From Alphaproteobacteria bacterium (GTDB lineage: Bacteria; Pseudomonadota; Alphaproteobacteria; Rs-D84): a stretch of DNA of 48,898 nt. The stretch spans positions 1 through 48,898 of the forward strand of contig JAGCYJ010000009.1 of NCBI GenBank assembly GCA_017960855.1, read 5' to 3'. The translations under genes were made by a program, and so were the position numbers. The notes beneath the pieces were generated by a model that searched no databases, was not told the origin of the DNA, and worked only from the letters and a program-made list of their open reading frames with translations. Below are positions 9,829-19,117 of this stretch, one piece after another (position 1 is the stretch's first letter; every line of letters starts with the position of its first letter).

Positions 9829-11901
9829 ATGATGGATTCAATGCTAGCAAATCTTAACGCGGAACAGTTGACAGCGGTAAAAACGACCGAAGGGCCGGTT
9901 TTGGTGCTGTCTGGGGCTGGAACCGGGAAAACCCGCGTTTTGACAACCAGGGTCGCATACATTTTGAACAATGGGCTTGCGCAACCATGGCAGGTTTTAG
10001 CACTGACTTTTACTAACAAGGCCGCAAATGAGATGAAATCGCGTATCGCAACATTTGCAGAAAGTGGCGCGGGGTGGAATGCGCGCGATTTGTGGTGTGG
10101 GACTTTCCATTCAATTTGCCTGCGGATTTTGCGTGCCAATGCCGCCGCCGCGGGTTTGCGCCCTGATTTTATTATATTTGGTGAAGATGATCAGAAAGCG
10201 GTTGTGAAATCTGTTTTATCAGATATGGGAACAACAACCCGAACCCCCGGCGATTTTGTGGAGCAATTTTCGTCTATCAAGGACAAGGGGTTAAGTGCGC
10301 TGGATAACAAAGATAAAGTATATGTCGCATATAACGCAGAATTGGCACGTATGGGGGCGATTGATTTCGGGGATATAATCTTATATGTGTTAAAGTTATT
10401 CGAATCACAGCCCGAAATTTTAGCGCGTTATCAGCATCAGTTTAAATATATCTTGGTTGATGAGTTTCAAGATACCAATGCAGCCCAGATGCAGTTGCTG
10501 GAAATGCTGACGCGGGGGATTGAAAGCCCGAACATTTGTTGCGTCGGCGATGATGACCAGTCAATTTATTCTTGGCGTGGCGCAGAAATTAAAAATATTC
10601 TGAACTTTGATAAAACATATCATGGGGCGACGGTTATTCGCCTTGAAACGAATTACCGCAGTACACAAAATATCTTGGGCGCGGCAAATTCACTAATACG
10701 GCATAACAATGGTCGTTTGGGTAAAGATTTGCGCAGTGTAAAATCTGATGTCGCGGGTGAACCAGTATATGTTTTAACTGTGCCATCTGACCTGGATGAA
10801 GCGCATGTTATTGCAGATGCAATTTCCATGGCGGGTGATTTTACAAAGCATGCTGTTTTGATTCGCGCAGGCAGTTTGTCGCGTTTATTTGAAGAAGAAT
10901 TTACACGTTGTGGTATACCTTATCGTTTAATTGGTGCGACCAAGTTCTATGACAGGGCGGAAATCCGTGATGCTATTGCATATCTGCGCTTGTTAGTATA
11001 TCCGTTTGACGATATTTCTTTCTTGCGCATTATTGGAAAGCCAAGTCGCAAAATTGGCGCAGCCGCGATTGATAAACTACGGGCCGCGGGACCGAATTTG
11101 ATGGCTGGTTTGCGTACCGCGCAATTAAGCGGGAAACAACGTGAAAATGCGGACGCTTTCTTGGATGCGTTTCGTTTTAATTGGATGGAAATGGCACCAC
11201 GCGAAGCGGCACAAACATTGTTGGAAAAATCTGGTTATTTACAAATGTGGCGCGATTCCAAAGATTCAGACAGTGCAGATCGCTTGGACAATGTGCGCGA
11301 GTTGATAACAGACGTGATTGCGAAATACGATACTTTGCCAGAGTTTTTGGAACAGGCGGCGTTGATGACGACTGATGATGACGAAGATGATAAAATTGGT
11401 GGCGAAAGAAATGCGGTCAGCATTATGACTATTCATGCAGCCAAGGGTTTAGAGTTTGATAATGTATATCTGCCGGCATGGGAAGAGGGCATTTTCCCAA
11501 ATGAAAAATCAATTGATGAAGGCGGTATAGAAGAAGAACGTCGCTTGGCATATGTTGCGATTACGCGTGCGCGCAAGCGGGCTGTGATTTCAAATGCAAT
11601 GACGCGTATGGTGTTTGGTTCGCGTCAGTATAATTCTCCGTCGCGCTTTATAACCGAAATGGATGATAGGTTTTTAGATTTTCAAGGGACCGCACGTCCG
11701 CAACGCACACAATCGTATTCTTATACACCACCGCGTCGGGTTACGCCACGCGTTGCGGGGACAACAATGGTTGGGAAACTGGTGTCGCATACGGAACTGG
11801 GGCACGGAACAGTAATTGCTGAAAATGGTGAGGTTTTGACCGTTGCATTTGGCAAGCATGGTATGAAAAACGTTATGAAATCGTTCGTGACGGTTTTATA
11901 A
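9829..11901 (+). CDS. uvrD: UvrD/PcrA-type SF1A DNA helicase
   Basis: About 690 residues with all SF1A motifs: Walker A GAGTGKT, motif Ia LALTFTNKAANEM, motif II ILVDEFQDTN, motif III GDDDQSIYSWRGA, motif IV LETNYRST, motif V MTIHAAKGLEFDNV and motif VI EEERRLAYVAITRARK. It unwinds DNA 3'-5' in nucleotide-excision and mismatch repair. The family has uvrD, pcrA and rep members; the AKGLEFD form and C-terminal HTELGHGTVI segment fit UvrD/PcrA. I chose ATG 9829: a GTG at 9814 is in frame, but a -10-like TATTAT (9817-9822) overlaps that region and suggests a start just upstream of 9829. ATG 9832 and 9841 are alternatives. It ends two bases before the convergent VirB6-like gene. Confidence 0.92.
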   Translation: MMDSMLANLNAEQLTAVKTTEGPVLVLSGAGTGKTRVLTTRVAYILNNGLAQPWQVLALTFTNKAANEMKSRIATFAESGAGWNARDLWCGTFHSICLRILRANAAAAGLRPDFIIFGEDDQKAVVKSVLSDMGTTTRTPGDFVEQFSSIKDKGLSALDNKDKVYVAYNAELARMGAIDFGDIILYVLKLFESQPEILARYQHQFKYILVDEFQDTNAAQMQLLEMLTRGIESPNICCVGDDDQSIYSWRGAEIKNILNFDKTYHGATVIRLETNYRSTQNILGAANSLIRHNNGRLGKDLRSVKSDVAGEPVYVLTVPSDLDEAHVIADAISMAGDFTKHAVLIRAGSLSRLFEEEFTRCGIPYRLIGATKFYDRAEIRDAIAYLRLLVYPFDDISFLRIIGKPSRKIGAAAIDKLRAAGPNLMAGLRTAQLSGKQRENADAFLDAFRFNWMEMAPREAAQTLLEKSGYLQMWRDSKDSDSADRLDNVRELITDVIAKYDTLPEFLEQAALMTTDDDEDDKIGGERNAVSIMTIHAAKGLEFDNVYLPAWEEGIFPNEKSIDEGGIEEERRLAYVAITRARKRAVISNAMTRMVFGSRQYNSPSRFITEMDDRFLDFQGTARPQRTQSYSYTPPRRVTPRVAGTTMVGKLVSHTELGHGTVIAENGEVLTVAFGKHGMKNVMKSFVTVL

Positions 11902-11903
11902 GT

Positions 11904-13205
11904 TTAACTTCTGCTTTTTTTGATTGCCTCTATCCACGATTTTGCTTGTTGTTTGGCATCATTGGTCCATGTTTTCATGTCGCCAGTGAATTTGTCGCCC
12001 CATGACTTTGTGTCAACGGAACCACCAATGTCTTTCGCGATTTTATCTGCTTGTGTAGCCAGGTATCCAACCAATAATCCGGTTAGTAATGCAGGGATAA
12101 ATCCATCGTTTTCAAGTGTTGGAACTTGGGCAGATAAATCACTGCCAATTACCCCGTAAAGTAATGCAGCACAAATTGCGATTACAATAGATAAAGATAC
12201 AAAATACACCGCAGCATTTATGAAACGATTTATTTGTGCATCCAATTTTACTGGACCAGTATTAAATAACTTTATAAATCCGTTAAATATATTTCCCGCC
12301 AATCCTTTGTACGACGTTTGAGGAATCGTTTCTGCAAGTGCTGTAAATGGCAACATAATTATGCCCAAGAACAAATCCATCACCACGCCCAGTGCCATAA
12401 ATGCAAACTTAAACGCATCCCATAAAAAGACGCATGTGAATATTGCGCCGACAAGAAAACTAAAAGTGCTGTGGCCAATGCCACCAACCATCCATGTCCA
12501 ACCCGCTGCAATTGCGCTGGTAAAGAAACCAGATAACCGTGTTGGCAAGCACATTAAACTGGCGGCGGCGTTTGCATCAAATAACATATCGTCTGGGGTG
12601 TTTGTCGCAACAAATTGATGAATTGCATCACAAGTGTCGGGTAAAACGGCACCTGATACAGCCGCCACAGCATTTAATATAAAATCAGATAAAAATGTTC
12701 CAATGGAAATAACAGGTCCCATTACCATCATGAATAATTTAGCAGGACCAATTTCTAGTATGGTAATCCAAATGGCAATCATAATCGCTTTTTTTAGTAT
12801 GTCTGTAACTAATTTTTCTGCGTTTGTGCCACCCTTGGACATAAAATTGTATGCTTCAAACATTATCCAAAATGCATACATAACAAGCATAAAAATCACG
12901 ATAAAGCGAACAAGTGAAGAATCTAGTATTTTGGCAACTTGGTTCAGCCCATGAATCATGGCGATTCCTAAACGTGCTTCGATTGGGACATAATCTCTTA
13001 CCATTTGTCGCTTGAAACTTTCTTCCAGTTGTGATAAATCACCATTTAGTGATTCGATAAATCTTCCAACATTTTCTTCTGTGGTCCATGTCCCGTAATC
13101 ACCAATGCTGCCCGGGGCAGTTGTTGCGCCAATCGCAGAAAACGAAAGACACACGCATACGATTGCGACAAATAATTTTGATAAAATCTTGCGAATATAT
13201 TTCAT
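11904..13205 (-). CDS. VirB6/TrbL-like type IV secretion membrane protein (copy 4 of the minus-strand operon)
   Basis: A 433-residue polytopic inner-membrane protein with an N-terminal signal-like segment (about residues 8-26), a periplasmic stretch to about residue 90, then seven or so hydrophobic segments, including FIVIFMLVMYAFWIMF and FMALGVVMDLFLGIIMLPFTALAE. The last piece is the common VirB6/TrbL feature of a long cytoplasm-facing hydrophobic block with PFTALA or PL-like residues. The C-terminal about 45 residues are soluble and Lys-rich. It is last in a four-gene operon, five bases after the preceding stop. In VirB6 families such proteins form the inner-membrane channel of the secretion system. 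Family assignment is by layout and local resemblance, not by alignment. Confidence 0.65.
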   Translation of the reverse strand: MKYIRKILSKLFVAIVCVCLSFSAIGATTAPGSIGDYGTWTTEENVGRFIESLNGDLSQLEESFKRQMVRDYVPIEARLGIAMIHGLNQVAKILDSSLVRFIVIFMLVMYAFWIMFEAYNFMSKGGTNAEKLVTDILKKAIMIAIWITILEIGPAKLFMMVMGPVISIGTFLSDFILNAVAAVSGAVLPDTCDAIHQFVATNTPDDMLFDANAAASLMCLPTRLSGFFTSAIAAGWTWMVGGIGHSTFSFLVGAIFTCVFLWDAFKFAFMALGVVMDLFLGIIMLPFTALAETIPQTSYKGLAGNIFNGFIKLFNTGPVKLDAQINRFINAAVYFVSLSIVIAICAALLYGVIGSDLSAQVPTLENDGFIPALLTGLLVGYLATQADKIAKDIGGSVDTKSWGDKFTGDMKTWTNDAKQQAKSWIEAIKKSRS

Positions 13206-13210
13206 GATCC

Positions 13211-14647
13211 CTAGCTGCCCAGTTTGGTTGTTAATTTTCCTGCGATTGTGCGTGGTAAATTCCAGATGTTTGTTCCTAACTTTTTAATGTTGCCACCAAA
13301 GTCAAACATCTCGCTGCCGTCGGTTGCGCTTAGTAACGCGTCTATCTTTGGTGAAATTACCCAATAATATAACAGGAATAAACCAATCATCATTACCATA
13401 AAGCCCCAACCGTCGCCCATGAAATCAAATGCCCCCGGGTAACTGCGTTCAACATTTGCGCGTTGGGCGGTAAAGCAATCTTTGAATTTATCGCCATCCA
13501 TTTCACCGTTTACTAATGCCACTTGTTCACAGGTTTTAAAAGTATTTATAACAGATAATGTTTGGGCGTCTGGGTTTTGGACAGTTTGTCCCAACATTGG
13601 GGGTAATATAGTGCTGAACCCGTCAATTGGTCCCGGGAAATATGCATCAGCCGCATAGGATACAGTTGCATATAAAACAACAATTTTTAGCGATATGGAA
13701 ACAATTTTTACCGCAGACGATACCAACATATCAAGAGCTTTAGTTGTTAAACCAGATGCGACTTTCCATACTGGTTCAAATGCGTACGATGCGATGAATA
13801 GGGGCAAGAATATTATTAGGAATATCAGTTTCATGATGACACTTAAAACCTGGAAGAATAAATCAAACCCTATGACCAAGAACATCAAAACCAGTGCCAG
13901 ACCAGCAACCCATGTAATTGCGCCACCACCCATGTCCATCCATGAATAATTCATCAACGAAAAGCCACCGGCTGCGCCCGCTAACATAATCGAATTCAGA
14001 TTTCCAATAGAACACATAAATGGTTGTAATACAGGATTTAAAATATCGATTGATTCCGCGGTTGTGGTCATTGCACCACATTGTGTTGCGTTTGTCACAC
14101 CAGATGCCGCCATGCCTAATTCTGCACCAACATACATAACGGGTGTGATGGTAATGTTTGTTACATAGCGCAGTGCAGTTGTGCCCCCCAGACCAAATAC
14201 ACCCAAAAATGCACCAGCAATCAAAACACGAACACCTTGGTGCCAAACTTTGTCAAACCAAGGTTTGAAATCTAGTTTCTTTTCGGATGTATCCAGTTTA
14301 GATGTTGTTTTCGTGGCATCATAAATATACAGACCAGAATAGACAAACAGAAATATACCAAATCCAATAACCAATAACAACCATATGTGATTTACAATCG
14401 CGTCCCAGAATAATTCTGTTGCATGCCCCAATACGCCGAATAAATCAGATATGTATTTACACATAAAGCAACCGTTGGCATTGGCAATGTCGTCACCTGC
14501 ACCAATCGCAGTAAGAAAATTATCCATACTGGTGTATGTCAAAGAATCCCCGCCAATGGATGAAGATAAATACCAAATACCTAACCCCAACGCGATGGCG
14601 CCCATAACAATTCTGACAAGAAGCATAATCAATTTTGCTTTTAGCAC
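13211..14647 (-). CDS. VirB6/TrbL-like type IV secretion membrane protein (copy 3)
   Basis: A 478-residue polytopic membrane protein. An N-terminal hydrophobic helix is followed by a short external stretch with a CFMCKYI cysteine pair (compare CYGCPIF in the next protein upstream and CWSCQMF in the divergent one). A membrane segment leads to a cytoplasmic loop with DFKPWFDKVWHQGVRVLI, matching DPWYNKSVRPVII and EPWSITGDFGTKFI in its neighbours. The late part contains FLVIGFDLFFQVLSVIMKLIFLIIFLPLFIASYAFEP, a typical VirB6 membrane block, and YYWVISPKIDALL. It starts directly after the stop of the previous gene (14648), so the two are translationally coupled. Confidence 0.7.
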   Translation of the reverse strand: MLKAKLIMLLVRIVMGAIALGLGIWYLSSSIGGDSLTYTSMDNFLTAIGAGDDIANANGCFMCKYISDLFGVLGHATELFWDAIVNHIWLLLVIGFGIFLFVYSGLYIYDATKTTSKLDTSEKKLDFKPWFDKVWHQGVRVLIAGAFLGVFGLGGTTALRYVTNITITPVMYVGAELGMAASGVTNATQCGAMTTTAESIDILNPVLQPFMCSIGNLNSIMLAGAAGGFSLMNYSWMDMGGGAITWVAGLALVLMFLVIGFDLFFQVLSVIMKLIFLIIFLPLFIASYAFEPVWKVASGLTTKALDMLVSSAVKIVSISLKIVVLYATVSYAADAYFPGPIDGFSTILPPMLGQTVQNPDAQTLSVINTFKTCEQVALVNGEMDGDKFKDCFTAQRANVERSYPGAFDFMGDGWGFMVMMIGLFLLYYWVISPKIDALLSATDGSEMFDFGGNIKKLGTNIWNLPRTIAGKLTTKLGS

Positions 14648-15844
14648 TTATTGTCCCCCTGTTGCTTCGCCACCAGATATTATCGTTTTGCCGACTTCTT
14701 TGATTTTATTAAATGCCGCAGATGTCAATTGCATTGCGTTATTGCCCAATTCTTCGCTTAACTGGTTTTCTTCTTTCAAATCAAATGCGGACAAAATCAT
14801 ACTTGTCACTTTTGGTATTTGGTCTTTTAAGAAATTGATAACATATACCAATACGACCGTTCCCATAATGGTAAGTGATGCAAAATTATCTTCGGATAAA
14901 TCTACGTCAAATATAGACATTTGTTCCGATGTTATCGCGTTTACAATGTCGCTTACCGAAGTTTCAGAAGACGAGAAGAACTGGGCAATAATAACCATTA
15001 TGACTGTATATGTTATAACAGCTGCTGCTAACGCAACAATGGCATTGATAAGTGTCTTGAATTGCCCGATACCAAGTTTTTTACCCAACCCAGACATCCA
15101 CGAAGGAACATGTTCAGCACCGCCGAATGCCAACAGCACCAACGACAACGGAAAGAAAAATGCAAACAGTGCCATCGCGATAATTATATCTGCGAAATAA
15201 CAACAGAATTTGAAGAATAATTTAAAGAATGCCCAGAAAATATAAACGCCAACCATAAACAGAATAAAGTGCCGGATAATAGCACCGATTCCAAGTAGCG
15301 CCTGCCATGAAAACGCAGTATCCATTATGGCAATTCCCAATTTCATATATCCTTGGAACTGGGTAATTGTTGTTTTCATCAACATAACAATTTTATCGCG
15401 TAATTGTGGTCTGAAAAATCCATCGTTAGACATTGGCAATGGTTGATATGTGACGTGTTCGTTGATAACATTGTCGTCAAGGTTCAACAAGGTTTGCGTA
15501 TAACTAAGCGAAATTTGAGCAACCGGTTCAAATGTGGCGGTGGTAATCATACGTGGCAAGGCGACACCAACCCATAAAAAAGACATCGCAACCAAAGAAT
15601 TTATTATAACTGGGCGCACCGATTTATTATACCAAGGGTCAGCATTGCCTTTCTTGATGTTCTGCCACACGGCATTCAATACGAAAAACGCAAACAAGAT
15701 ACAGAAAATAATTACTGCAAAAAATGCCATGCGATTATACATCGCCGCCGCCGCTTCGGACACGATACGGAACAACCGATCAAATATCGGGCAACCATAA
15801 CACTGGACTGTGCCTTCAATAAGATTGTTTATAAGGTTGTTCAT
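14648..15844 (-). CDS. VirB6/TrbL-like type IV secretion membrane protein (copy 2)
   Basis: A 398-residue polytopic membrane protein. It begins with a short soluble stretch carrying CYGCPIFDRLF, then a hydrophobic segment (FFAVIIFCILFAFFVLNAVW) and the loop NADPWYNKSVRPVIINSLVAM. The central part contains FCCYFADIIIAMALFAFFFPLSLVLLAFG, the long hydrophobic block seen in VirB6/TrbL proteins, and the C-terminus is soluble. Its start codon overlaps the stop of the upstream gene by one base. CxxC plus PW loop is shared with the neighbours at 13211 and 17181, which makes paralogy by duplication likely. Confidence 0.72.
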   Translation of the reverse strand: MNNLINNLIEGTVQCYGCPIFDRLFRIVSEAAAAMYNRMAFFAVIIFCILFAFFVLNAVWQNIKKGNADPWYNKSVRPVIINSLVAMSFLWVGVALPRMITTATFEPVAQISLSYTQTLLNLDDNVINEHVTYQPLPMSNDGFFRPQLRDKIVMLMKTTITQFQGYMKLGIAIMDTAFSWQALLGIGAIIRHFILFMVGVYIFWAFFKLFFKFCCYFADIIIAMALFAFFFPLSLVLLAFGGAEHVPSWMSGLGKKLGIGQFKTLINAIVALAAAVITYTVIMVIIAQFFSSSETSVSDIVNAITSEQMSIFDVDLSEDNFASLTIMGTVVLVYVINFLKDQIPKVTSMILSAFDLKEENQLSEELGNNAMQLTSAAFNKIKEVGKTIISGGEATGGQ

Positions 15845-17103
15845 TATTTAATTAACTCCGCTATTTTTCCGATTGATTTTTTTATGCCTTTGGCACTGTT
15901 CAAAGTTGACTTTGTATCGCTCTTTACTTGGTCGTATAACTTTCCACGTCCGCCGACATAATCTTCTAGTTGTTTCTGGGTCAAATCAAACAATTTAAAC
16001 ATCAGATAGAATGTCAAAATTGATGATAACCATAAAATAGAATGTTCGCCGAAACCACCCGCAGATTGTGCGATGCTTGGCACATTACTGGTGGCAGAAC
16101 CACCCGCTGCAACAACAAATATAGAACCGTTCCATGTAAACAGGGCTTTTATAATGGCGATGTTGATACACAACATAAACGAACACATAATCATTGTGAT
16201 AACTAAATGTTGTAATTCTTTTGTAATACCGGCAAACGCAGGCCAAATGTCTAACCATTTTTCGCTGGGTTTCATAACATAAGACAAAACATGAAACGGA
16301 TATAAAACCAATGCCATACCGAAATTAAATATCGCTTCAATTATCAACAGTGCCATAAACAAGTTGCTGGAAAAGAAGGTTGAAACAAGGATGATGCCTG
16401 TAATCAAATTCAGGAATCCGCCTTCGCCATGTGGCACTATTGTGAAAAGACCACGCAACCCAGATGTCATAAATTGAAACCCGCGTTTAATCATCTGATT
16501 GTTTGCTGCGGATAAGTCGGCAATTGGTTGTATCAAAAATTCACAAGATGATTTGGAAATCCACGCTTTTTGAACAATGGATTCTGGGCATTCTATTCGT
16601 GGTGCGGGTGCACCAGTTGAGTTGATTGTTTCGGTAATATAGTGTGTGTAAAGTGAACCGAACTGCAAGAAAGGATTGACCAATACTTCGGTCACCAAAA
16701 CTGGTCTGATTTGTAATAATATCAGTGCCGCAATAATTCCACGCAAACATGGTTTCATAACATTATACACAATTGTTTGCGCAGTGGCACCCCCCGCCAA
16801 TTCACCACCGCCGGACAAACCAATTAAAGCGGTCCAATTTTTAGGTATGTAAAGTTTTATCAAGTACAGAATAATGGTTATGGCTAAAAAACCCCATACC
16901 AAGATATAGATAATGCCGGTGCCGTTTCCGACAAAAAAATCGTATCCACCACTGGCAATACTCATCATCGCATCTAGTATCAGTGGCACGAATGGTGCTA
17001 AATTTAATTGGTCAACAATACCCCAATCTGCAAACGCAGATCCAGGCATAATAAGCATTGCCGCCAAAAATAAGCACGGTAAAATTCGCCGAAAAAGTTT
17101 CAT
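15844..17103 (-). CDS. VirB6/TrbL-like type IV secretion membrane protein (copy 1)
   Basis: A 419-residue protein with a signal peptide (residues 1-25, ending GSAFADWG) and about seven hydrophobic segments. It contains NVMKPCLRGIIAALILL, comparable to the PW-loop region of the other copies, and LFMALLIIEAIFNFGMALVLYPFHVLSYVMKPSEKWLD, the VirB6-type membrane block followed by a cytoplasmic turn. The C-terminus (DLTQKQLEDYVGGRGKLYDQV onward) is soluble and basic. It is the first gene of the four-gene operon. AGAGAGAG lies just upstream of the ATG, and the -10 TATAAT in the shared palindrome (17135-17140, minus strand) gives a leader of about 25 bases. Confidence 0.68.
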   Translation of the reverse strand: MKLFRRILPCLFLAAMLIMPGSAFADWGIVDQLNLAPFVPLILDAMMSIASGGYDFFVGNGTGIIYILVWGFLAITIILYLIKLYIPKNWTALIGLSGGGELAGGATAQTIVYNVMKPCLRGIIAALILLQIRPVLVTEVLVNPFLQFGSLYTHYITETINSTGAPAPRIECPESIVQKAWISKSSCEFLIQPIADLSAANNQMIKRGFQFMTSGLRGLFTIVPHGEGGFLNLITGIILVSTFFSSNLFMALLIIEAIFNFGMALVLYPFHVLSYVMKPSEKWLDIWPAFAGITKELQHLVITMIMCSFMLCINIAIIKALFTWNGSIFVVAAGGSATSNVPSIAQSAGGFGEHSILWLSSILTFYLMFKLFDLTQKQLEDYVGGRGKLYDQVKSDTKSTLNSAKGIKKSIGKIAELIK

Positions 17104-17134
17104 TCTCTCTCTTATTTATATTTTTATCTTTTCA

Positions 17135-17168
17135 ATTATATCACATTTGGGACAAAATGTGATATACT
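17135..17168. promoter_or_regulatory. Divergent promoter pair inside a perfect 12-bp inverted repeat
   Basis: TATATCACATTT (17137-17148) and AAATGTGATATA (17155-17166) are perfect inverted arms around GGGACA. Each arm supplies an extended -10: TGATATAAT on the minus strand (TATAAT = 17135-17140) and TGATATACT on the plus strand (TATACT = 17163-17168). One symmetric element therefore drives the four-gene VirB6 operon and the fifth VirB6-like gene. It could also be an operator for a dimeric regulator. Confidence 0.75.
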
Positions 17169-17180
17169 TATTACAGTAAT

Positions 17181-18467
17181 ATGAGTTGGTTTAAAAAGTT
17201 TTGGATAATTTTTGTATCGTTCCTGCCGTTTACGGCGGGGGCGATTGCGCCATTTTGGGTTGGGGTGTTTGCCGGCGTTGGTACTTTGGCTGGTTTTTCC
17301 GTATACCGAAGTGTTTTTCCGGTCAATATGAATGACGCATTAAGTTTTTTTAGTACCTGCTGGTCCTGTCAAATGTTTGCTGATGTAATGGGGACAATAT
17401 CAAATGTGTTACCCGGCGTATTTCACGCGATTGGTTTGATTGTGATACCTTTTGCAGCGGGTTTGCTTGCAATTTGGTTTGCTTGGCAAATATTGTCGTC
17501 TTTTATGAATGGAAAAAATGTAGAACCATGGTCTATTACTGGCGATTTTGGAACCAAGTTTATTAAATTAAGTGTTGCATGTCTTTTGATGCTTGCCCCA
17601 TTGCCCCGACTGATAAACGATATTGCAATAGAGCCGATATTTAATGTTGGAATGTCCTTAAATCACATTGTCACAGATGATGATGCGTTTAACACATGTG
17701 TTGTAGCAACCGCGATTGCGGATCCTGTGTCGGTGTCCCAGCAAAGTGCGAATCGGGGGGCGTTTTCACCAAAATTACGGCATCATTTGGCATGCGAATT
17801 GGCAAATGTACATCAGATGACGGGTTTGGGAATGACGGTTGGTTGGGCTATGCTGAATATGTCGTTCAACAGGGAATATATGCATAAACTGATGTGGAAT
17901 ATACCTGTTTTTCCAAATGTCCCGATTTTCCTTAGTGGGTTGTTGTTGATAGTATTGTTCTTTGTGGCATTGTTGCCGATACCAATATATTTCTTGGAAA
18001 TATTTATAAAGTTATCCATAGATCTTATTATGTTGCCAATAAGTTTGTTGTCGTGGATATTTAATGGCTGGAAGATATTACCAGATAGCAAGAAAAACAT
18101 AAAAACCCTTATCAACGATGTTGTCCAAGGAACATTGGGTTTGGCATTGACGGGCGTGTTTTTGACATTTGCGATAATGTTTATTAACGCTGTATTCGGG
18201 AACTGGGACGGTATGACAAGGTTAGAGGCAGCAATACTGCAAAACGATTCGACGATTCTTATGGACGGTCTTATGATGCGTGATGACGGTTTGATAACAA
18301 TCATCTTTATGGGGGCGTTTATCGCGATGTTTATGGTGTCGATTCCGGCACTTATCAAGACATTGTTCAGTGTTGAAATATCAGATGACTTCTATAAAAC
18401 TACAAAAAATAACATGGATAAGGTCTGGTCAAATGCCCAGAAAATCTACAAAGATATAAAAAAATAA
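17181..18467 (+). CDS. VirB6/TrbL-like type IV secretion membrane protein (copy 5, divergent)
   Basis: A 428-residue polytopic membrane protein. After an N-terminal hydrophobic segment it carries CWSCQMFADVMG, then IVIPFAAGLLAIWFAWQIL and the loop NVEPWSITGDFGTKFIKLSVACLLML. The late block PIPIYFLEIFIKLSIDLIMLPISLLSWIFNGWKI is typical of VirB6/TrbL proteins, including the P at a turn between helices. It is transcribed away from the other four copies from the same palindrome. The -10 ends at 17168 and the ATG is at 17181, with no Shine-Dalgarno, so the mRNA would have a leader of only about six bases. The gene has no close downstream partner on the same operon that I can identify. Confidence 0.72.
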   Translation: MSWFKKFWIIFVSFLPFTAGAIAPFWVGVFAGVGTLAGFSVYRSVFPVNMNDALSFFSTCWSCQMFADVMGTISNVLPGVFHAIGLIVIPFAAGLLAIWFAWQILSSFMNGKNVEPWSITGDFGTKFIKLSVACLLMLAPLPRLINDIAIEPIFNVGMSLNHIVTDDDAFNTCVVATAIADPVSVSQQSANRGAFSPKLRHHLACELANVHQMTGLGMTVGWAMLNMSFNREYMHKLMWNIPVFPNVPIFLSGLLLIVLFFVALLPIPIYFLEIFIKLSIDLIMLPISLLSWIFNGWKILPDSKKNIKTLINDVVQGTLGLALTGVFLTFAIMFINAVFGNWDGMTRLEAAILQNDSTILMDGLMMRDDGLITIIFMGAFIAMFMVSIPALIKTLFSVEISDDFYKTTKNNMDKVWSNAQKIYKDIKK

Positions 18468-18518
18468 AAAATCAAGTAGTTTATTTTACATCACCCCCTT
18501 TTTTCTGTCTTCCGAATC

Positions 18519-18527
18519 TGATATAAT
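18519..18527 (+). promoter_or_regulatory. Extended -10, leaderless start
   Basis: TGATATAAT ends at 18527, eight bases before the ATG at 18536. The expected start of transcription falls on or within two bases of the start codon. No acceptable -35 lies at the usual distance; extended -10 promoters can do without one. Confidence 0.65.
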
Positions 18528-18535
18528 TCACATCA

Positions 18536-19045
18536 ATGAAGCAGTTTCCGATTCTTTATTGGTCGCGTAAGACAAATGGTGATGCGATTTACCAGTTGGC
18601 GCGGAAAGTCATAAATACGGCCACGGGTGAAATGCCTGACATTATATCGGGTGATTTGGACTTGCCGGCAATATTTGAATCAAATCCGAATGCGGTTGTT
18701 TATTATCCTGTTTTTTGCGAATCGACGGGTTGGTGGGGTGAATTACTGGGTGGTGGCGCCGTTGTAACGGATAAAATGATTATTTCGCCGGAATGTCAGT
18801 TGATGGTGATACGGGCGGATAATGGTACAAATGCACGTGGCGGGCACCAGTTGTTTGCCGCTGAAATATACCCAACCAGTGGCTTTTTCAAAAAGATGAA
18901 TTCGTCCATCGCGACGGTGGCGGACATGCTGGCAACGGATGCGGGAACGATTTTGGCACTGTTTTCCGGCAAAAATCAAAATCAGTTCATAAATATCTTG
19001 GAATCCACCGGTAATTCATATTTGGGTTGCATTGGACGCTATTAA
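18536..19045 (+). CDS. Protein of unknown function (169 residues)
   Basis: I do not recognise this protein. It has no signal peptide and no clear membrane helix. It begins MKQFPILYWSRKTNGDAIYQLARKV and contains a central Gly-rich hydrophobic stretch (GWWGELLGGGAVVTDKMII). Codon use resembles the neighbours (many TTG leucines), and the long frame plus a well-placed TGATATAAT promoter support a real gene. No Shine-Dalgarno precedes the ATG, in line with a leaderless transcript. It stands between the VirB6 locus and rpmE and has its own promoter, so its place says little about its job. Confidence 0.7.
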   Translation: MKQFPILYWSRKTNGDAIYQLARKVINTATGEMPDIISGDLDLPAIFESNPNAVVYYPVFCESTGWWGELLGGGAVVTDKMIISPECQLMVIRADNGTNARGGHQLFAAEIYPTSGFFKKMNSSIATVADMLATDAGTILALFSGKNQNQFINILESTGNSYLGCIGRY

Positions 19046-19059
19046 ATCGCGAATATCGC

Positions 19060-19087
19060 TTGATTTATGGAAATTTCCTTGTATAAT
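19060..19087 (+). promoter_or_regulatory. Promoter of rpmE
   Basis: TTGATT (19060-19065) and TATAAT (19082-19087) are separated by 16 bases. The leader to the ATG at 19118 is about 25 bases and contains AAAAGGG as ribosome binding site. Confidence 0.65.
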
Positions 19088-19117
19088 CGTGGGGCAAAAA
19101 ATTAAAAGGGTTATGCT

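Noticed and set aside
14451..15200. 249-codon plus-strand frame opposite the VirB6-like genes
   Set aside because: It spans two real genes on the other strand and gives a composition typical of antisense frames.
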